Origin: Prochlorococcus sp. MIT 0604
GTDB taxonomy: Bacteria; Cyanobacteriota; Cyanobacteriia; PCC-6307; Cyanobiaceae
Direction of reading: 5' to 3'
Length of the DNA stretch: 64,000 nucleotides
Assembly: GCF_000757845.1 (NCBI RefSeq)
Contig: NZ_CP007753.1
Span: 620,001-684,000 of the forward strand
Below are positions 61,313 to 64,000 of the stretch, in pieces. The notes below the pieces were generated by a model that saw only the letters and a program-made list of their open reading frames with translations, made no database searches and was not told where the DNA came from. A program made the translations under genes and the position numbers. Positions within the stretch are counted from its first letter, which is position 1, and every line of letters begins with the position of its first letter.

Positions 61313-61359
61313 TTGACTTCCTTGAGTAGTACATTTATATTGATAGTACAATTGTATTA
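61313..61359 (+). promoter_or_regulatory. Promoter with LexA-type box before the 61365 operon
   Basis: TTGACT (61313-61318), 17-bp spacer, TATATT (61336-61341), then TAGTACAATTGTATTA (61344-61359) overlapping the expected transcription start and 6 bases before the ATG at 61365. The order and spacing match the site at 58865-58912. LexA repression is inferred from the operator sequence. Confidence 0.68.
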
Positions 61360-61364
61360 TATTA

Positions 61365-61655
61365 ATGACATCAGGAGTAGCTAATGTTTGGACTAATTTT
61401 TATAGTGGCAGCCTTATTGACACCCCAACTGGCTGGCTGTTTAAGAAAAAAAGTGGTTTATTAATTCTTTTTGAGAGTTATAAGAAATCTCTATCAAATA
61501 ATGTAAAAGTTTATACTCACCTTTTCTATGCAAATGAATTAGGTGAACCAGCCCAACTTAAAAATTCAAGACTACATTCTATTGAGTGTGCTTGCGAAAC
61601 ATGGGATGAATTAGTTTCAGGAGGTTGGCAAATTGTTACTAGTAAATTCCACTAA
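61365..61655 (+). CDS. DUF1651-like protein, copy B
   Basis: 96 residues. Shares ANVWTNF, DTPTGWLF, GLLILFE, HLFYANELGEP and a C-terminal WDELVSGGW with copy A (58920). No signal peptide or membrane helix. Behind a LexA-type box; two bases before the Cys-rich gene at 61658. Confidence 0.65.
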   Translation: MTSGVANVWTNFYSGSLIDTPTGWLFKKKSGLLILFESYKKSLSNNVKVYTHLFYANELGEPAQLKNSRLHSIECACETWDELVSGGWQIVTSKFH

Positions 61656-61657
61656 TC

Positions 61658-61891
61658 ATGTTTAAGGTAAGTCCTTCAAAATGGGAATATCTAAAAGAAT
61701 CTATTCTAAAACGAAAACGTACAAAGATTTGTATTACTTGCAATCACTTTCGCTACAGCACTACAGAAACTTTTGCTACTGTCTTGATATGTCCAAGATA
61801 CGAAAAACGTATACCACAGGGTGATCATTTACTTAAAGGTTGTGAATATTGGCAAAAAAATATGACTATATTTTTTCCTGAAGGATCTTAA
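61658..61891 (+). CDS. Cys-rich small protein, second gene of SOS-type operon B
   Basis: 77 residues. RKRTKICITCNHFRYSTTETFATVLICPRYEKRIPQGDHLLKGCEYWQKN shares KRTKICxxCxHFRY, CPxxxKxIPQGDHLxKGCxYW with the protein at 10527. Four to six Cys plus one His, likely metal-binding. The copy at 10527 has its own LexA box, while this one follows a DUF1651-like gene. Function unknown. Confidence 0.65.
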   Translation: MFKVSPSKWEYLKESILKRKRTKICITCNHFRYSTTETFATVLICPRYEKRIPQGDHLLKGCEYWQKNMTIFFPEGS

Positions 61892-61992
61892 TCATTATCC
61901 AATTAACCTTTTCTAGGTACAGATATTTAATTATGTAAACAAAGCATTATTTTATACAACCTAAAAAAATCTTTTTAAGTAATTTGAGGATT

Positions 61993-62094
61993 ATGATTCA
62001 ATTTTACTTTTCAATATTTCTATTAGTTGTGCTTACATTTTTTGCACTTTTATTAGATGCACCAGAATTGGCTACTTTAATTCAAACATTTTAG
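61993..62094 (+). CDS. 33-residue membrane peptide
   Basis: ATG at 61993 behind TGAGGA. MIQFYFSIFLLVVLTFFALL then LDAPELATLIQTF, one membrane helix. Followed by a hairpin terminator at 62102. Typical of tiny Prochlorococcus membrane proteins. Confidence 0.5.
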   Translation: MIQFYFSIFLLVVLTFFALLLDAPELATLIQTF

Positions 62095-62101
62095 AAACCA
62101 A

Positions 62102-62134
62102 TAAATCAGCATTTTTACTGATTTACTTTCTTTA
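62102..62134 (+). terminator. Intrinsic terminator after the 33-residue peptide gene
   Basis: TAAATCAG (62102-62109) and CTGATTTA (62118-62125) form a perfect 8-bp stem with an 8-base loop, followed by CTTTCTTTAT. Confidence 0.65.
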
Positions 62135-62176
62135 TAAGTAAGACTTAAGTTTAACTTGTTGAATAGGAGGGATCTA

Positions 62177-62218
62177 ATGATTGACAGTCCACCAGAGGAG
62201 TTAGATTATAAAATTTAA
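62177..62218 (+). CDS. 13-codon ORF with strong ribosome-binding site
   Basis: AGGAGGG lies 8 bases before ATG 62177; the product is MIDSPPEELDYKI. Too short to assign. The following sequence ends in a strong terminator (62245), so the unit is a short RNA of about 100-150 bases that carries one tiny ORF. Confidence 0.3.
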   Translation: MIDSPPEELDYKI

Positions 62219-62244
62219 ATCTAGATAAAACTAATGCTAAATCT

Positions 62245-62279
62245 GGAATGAATTTTCTTTTTGAGATTCATTCCTTTTT
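62245..62279 (+). terminator. Intrinsic terminator of the short transcript
   Basis: GGAATGAAT, a 13-base loop, ATTCATTCC, then TTTTT. Perfect 9-bp stem. Ends the unit that starts near 62150. Confidence 0.75.
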
Positions 62280-62389
62280 AATTTCTTTCTAAAAAAATGT
62301 GAAATTATAAATATTAAATTTTTTAAATAAAAAATCTGTTCATATTAAAATGATTTGATGTCAAAGAAACTTGTAGAAAGTGATTAACT

Positions 62390-62572
62390 TTACCTGAATC
62401 CAAAACCAGTTTTTTGTTCCTCTTTTTCTGCCCATTCATTCATAATTAGTTTTAGTAAACTTTTAACTTCTAAATTCGAAGCATCAGTATCTTTTTGAAG
62501 ATTTATACAAATGTTTTTAATTTCCTCATAAGCATTATCAATTAAGATTGTTTTTTGATCTGGATTAGCCAT
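62390..62572 (-). CDS. 60-residue hypothetical protein
   Basis: MANPDQKTILIDNAYEEIKNICINLQKDTDASNLEVKSLLKLIMNEWAEKEEQKTGFGFR: an acidic helical protein. Six bases downstream of the membrane gene at 62579 on the same strand. No family recognised. Confidence 0.5.
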   Translation of the reverse strand: MANPDQKTILIDNAYEEIKNICINLQKDTDASNLEVKSLLKLIMNEWAEKEEQKTGFGFR

Positions 62573-62578
62573 AGAGTT

Positions 62579-62776
62579 TTAAAATGCTCCATTACAGTTG
62601 AACCCGCTGCAGTTAATAAACCTAAAAATATTCATTACAAAGTTGTGGAATCTTTCATCATAAAAAAATGCCCAGGTTGTAAATATAGCAAAGCAAGATA
62701 TAGCAAAAGCAGCATATTGAAGCCAATGTATTCCATAGCTGTCTAATCCATTTTTATCAAAGTCAGAATTACTCAA
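62579..62776 (-). CDS. 65-residue single-helix membrane protein
   Basis: N-terminal soluble part (SNSDFDKNGLDSYGIHWLQ), one membrane helix (YAAFAISCFAIFTTWAFFY), and a C-terminus with two Cys (FINCSGFNCNGAF). Probably membrane-attached; no family recognised. Confidence 0.5.
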   Translation of the reverse strand: MSNSDFDKNGLDSYGIHWLQYAAFAISCFAIFTTWAFFYDERFHNFVMNIFRFINCSGFNCNGAF

Positions 62777-62873
62777 TTGCTTTTTTTTCTTATAATAAAA
62801 ATTTTTTTTTAAAAAGGAGAGTTTGTTTTGAACGAGAGATCTATTTTCTTTAAGACTTTAATGTATTTATATT

Positions 62874-63128
62874 TTAAATAAAACCAGGTATTATCCAGCC
62901 AAAAAAACCGTAGTTTATTATCAAAGATAAAAAACCAATCATAGCAAATCTCCCATTTGTTATTTCAGCATTTTTCCAAAATTTACCCATGTAGTTTTTT
63001 ATTTTTTTCGAATTTTTATCAATCAAATAATTTGGTTCCAATGGTTCCTGCAACCTTTTGATGGCGTATAAAGAGAATTGAATAGTGATTGCGATGATAA
63101 CAACTATAAAACTAGTAAGAGCATCCAT
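62874..63128 (-). CDS. hli: High-light-inducible protein (Hli/Scp)
   Basis: 84 residues. An N-terminal hydrophobic segment (LTSFIVVIIAITIQFSLYAI) is followed by the Hli signature KNAEITNGRFAMIGFLSLIINYGFFGWIIPGF: the chlorophyll-binding ExxNGRxAMxGF motif in the membrane helix. Hli proteins bind chlorophyll and carotenoid and protect photosystems under stress. The additional N-terminal helix makes it longer than the shortest Hlis. Confidence 0.88.
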   Translation of the reverse strand: MDALTSFIVVIIAITIQFSLYAIKRLQEPLEPNYLIDKNSKKIKNYMGKFWKNAEITNGRFAMIGFLSLIINYGFFGWIIPGFI

Positions 63129-63474
63129 TTTTATATCTCATTTGTGTTCAATTAGTAAGCCAAAGAGTAAATGACATTTGTATGTATCAAACATTTCCTT
63201 ATTTCTGTTTTGTTGACAGAGGAAACCTTAACTTGAATTATTAATAAATGTAACATATTTAAAAAAATTAGTATGAATTCTTACTTTTTCTTTGGATTTA
63301 ACACTTTTGAAGACTAAAGTGTTACATTTATGTGTGAGGTGTATCCTATGACTTTTCTTAATTGAATTACAGAAAGTTCAAAATTTGTCGCCTAAACAGA
63401 TAATTTATGAAATTTTTACTAAGAATATAAATTTAGTATAAATTATCTAAAATAAATTTTGTAACTAGAAATTA
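63129..63474. other. Gene-free stretch upstream of hli
   Basis: About 350 AT-rich bases. TTGACAGAGG near 63214 could be part of a promoter but faces away from hli. AACACTTT...AAAGTGTT (63300-63324) is an imperfectly placed inverted repeat of 8 bp. No ORF is accepted. Confidence 0.35.
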
Positions 63475-63594
63475 TTACTTTTGTTTGATTTCAGGAAGGT
63501 AAAATTTATTCCCCAATGTATATCCAATTGACATAAGTACGAACCCAATAAGTTGAGGTAAATGAGAATTTGCTAAAGAGATTTTTTCAATCAT
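63475..63594 (-). CDS. 39-residue single-helix protein
   Basis: ATG at 63594. MIEKISLANSHLPQLIGFVL then MSIGYTLGNKFYLPEIKQK, one membrane helix. Typical of tiny Prochlorococcus membrane proteins. No family recognised. Confidence 0.45.
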   Translation of the reverse strand: MIEKISLANSHLPQLIGFVLMSIGYTLGNKFYLPEIKQK

Positions 63595-63645
63595 TTCTCA
63601 ATATATAAAATATAATAATAATAAAAATTTGTTAATACTGTAAGT

Positions 63646-63831
63646 CTATTTTCTTTTTGATTCTTTAATTTCCCCAGATTTTTTTAGTGAATTAACAAGC
63701 CTTTCATTTTCTGTTTTTAAATTTTCTAATGCAGATTTTGTGAATTGTTCTTTAGCCTCAAATTTTGCTGAACTTATAACTTTTTTATTAGGGAGTTTTT
63801 TCTTCGGTTCTGGCTTCATATTAAAAAGCAT
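63646..63831 (-). CDS. 61-residue charged coiled-coil protein
   Basis: MLFNMKPEPKKKLPNKKVISSAKFEAKEQFTKSALENLKTENERLVNSLKKSGEIKESKRK: a Lys/Glu-rich helix with heptad-like leucines. No membrane part. Function unknown. Confidence 0.4.
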   Translation of the reverse strand: MLFNMKPEPKKKLPNKKVISSAKFEAKEQFTKSALENLKTENERLVNSLKKSGEIKESKRK

Positions 63832-63917
63832 TTTAAAAATTTTAGAAGTTATTTTTTTTGTATTAGGTATTATTTTTTACAGTTTTCTGGTTAATAATAT
63901 TTGTTTACATAGATAAA

Positions 63918-64000
63918 TTAATCTTTATCTTTTTCGAGCCTTAACCATCCAGAAGTCCATTCGGATTTTAGTTTTGTCCATAGGATCCTTTTAATATCTT
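63918..64000 (-). CDS. C-terminal end of an incomplete gene at the window edge
   Basis: The minus-strand frame to TAA (63918-63920) reads ILWTKLKSEWTSGWLRLEKDKD and is open to the right edge. The composition (TKLKSEWTSGWLRLEK) is protein-like. Too short for identification. Confidence 0.4.
   Translation of the reverse strand, partial: DIKRILWTKLKSEWTSGWLRLEKDKD

Noticed and set aside
63918-64000. Partial right-edge ORF as a third DUF1651-like protein
   Set aside because: The SGWLRLEK piece recalls the GWL motif but only 26 residues are visible and the rest does not match.

Overview
The window looks like a chromosomal segment of a marine picocyanobacterium, almost certainly Prochlorococcus of a high-light type. 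The DNA is very AT-rich. It carries a typical Prochlorococcus housekeeping block: B12-dependent class II ribonucleotide reductase, a phnD-phnC-phnE transporter beside an aminotransferase, ispG, ctp, nadA, aroB and purK followed by a 6S-like RNA. It also has a high-light-inducible (Hli) protein gene and many tiny single-helix membrane proteins. Calls are by reading and motif recognition only; no database was searched.

Layout. (1) 1-5026: conserved backbone (GMC oxidoreductase, pentapeptide-repeat protein, ribbon-helix-helix protein with a palindromic operator, glyoxalase, Tic20-like protein). (2) 5027-26008: a ~21 kb composite island stacked on a tRNA-Ser(UGA) gene at 11148-11234. Its left part (5027-11158) is an integrative element bounded by a 12-bp copy of the tRNA 3' end. 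It has a tightly overlapping six-gene operon ending in a tyrosine integrase, a serine recombinase and small accessory genes. Its middle part (11195-19914) is a phage-satellite-like element of the kind described as tycheposons. It holds a tyrosine recombinase, an HNH nuclease, a terminase-small-like protein, a second tyrosine recombinase, a VapE-type helicase, a Prim-Pol primase, an HTH regulator and a GC-rich noncoding region ending in a terminator hairpin. It is closed by a 40-bp copy of the tRNA 5' half. Two more tRNA 5'-half copies, increasingly decayed, follow at 20038 and 25966. They enclose a surface-modification cargo cluster (carbamoyltransferase, SxtJ- and DUF5989-type membrane proteins, methyltransferase, SGNH hydrolase) with no recombinase of its own. 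(3) 26220-51500: backbone, ending in the 6S-like RNA with a strong terminator. (4) 51525-62800: a second variable region. It starts with a 13-bp tandem repeat directly behind the 6S terminator. It contains a regulator pair, a 1224-residue membrane protein with an internal Suppressor-of-fused (SUFU) domain, a fossil integrase C-terminus, two paralogous LexA-box-controlled small operons, and a mini NAD-DNA-ligase adenylation protein. (5) 62874-64000: an hli gene and small ORFs.

How the parts relate. Each integrative unit has its own short direct repeats near its ends (TCCCAAACACA for the left element, TTCGGAACTC for the satellite, TGTCCTACCA for the 6S-adjacent region), best read as recombinase arm sites. 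Because the satellite inserts at the anticodon loop, the 5' half and promoter of the working tRNA-Ser gene lie inside element DNA, divergent from the integrase. Older, abandoned tRNA heads still have -10 boxes. A conserved TAGTACAnnTGTATTA box (cyanobacterial LexA/SOS type) sits immediately upstream of three small genes, one in the left element and two in the distal variable region. This suggests that otherwise separate islands share a DNA-damage-responsive cargo cassette.
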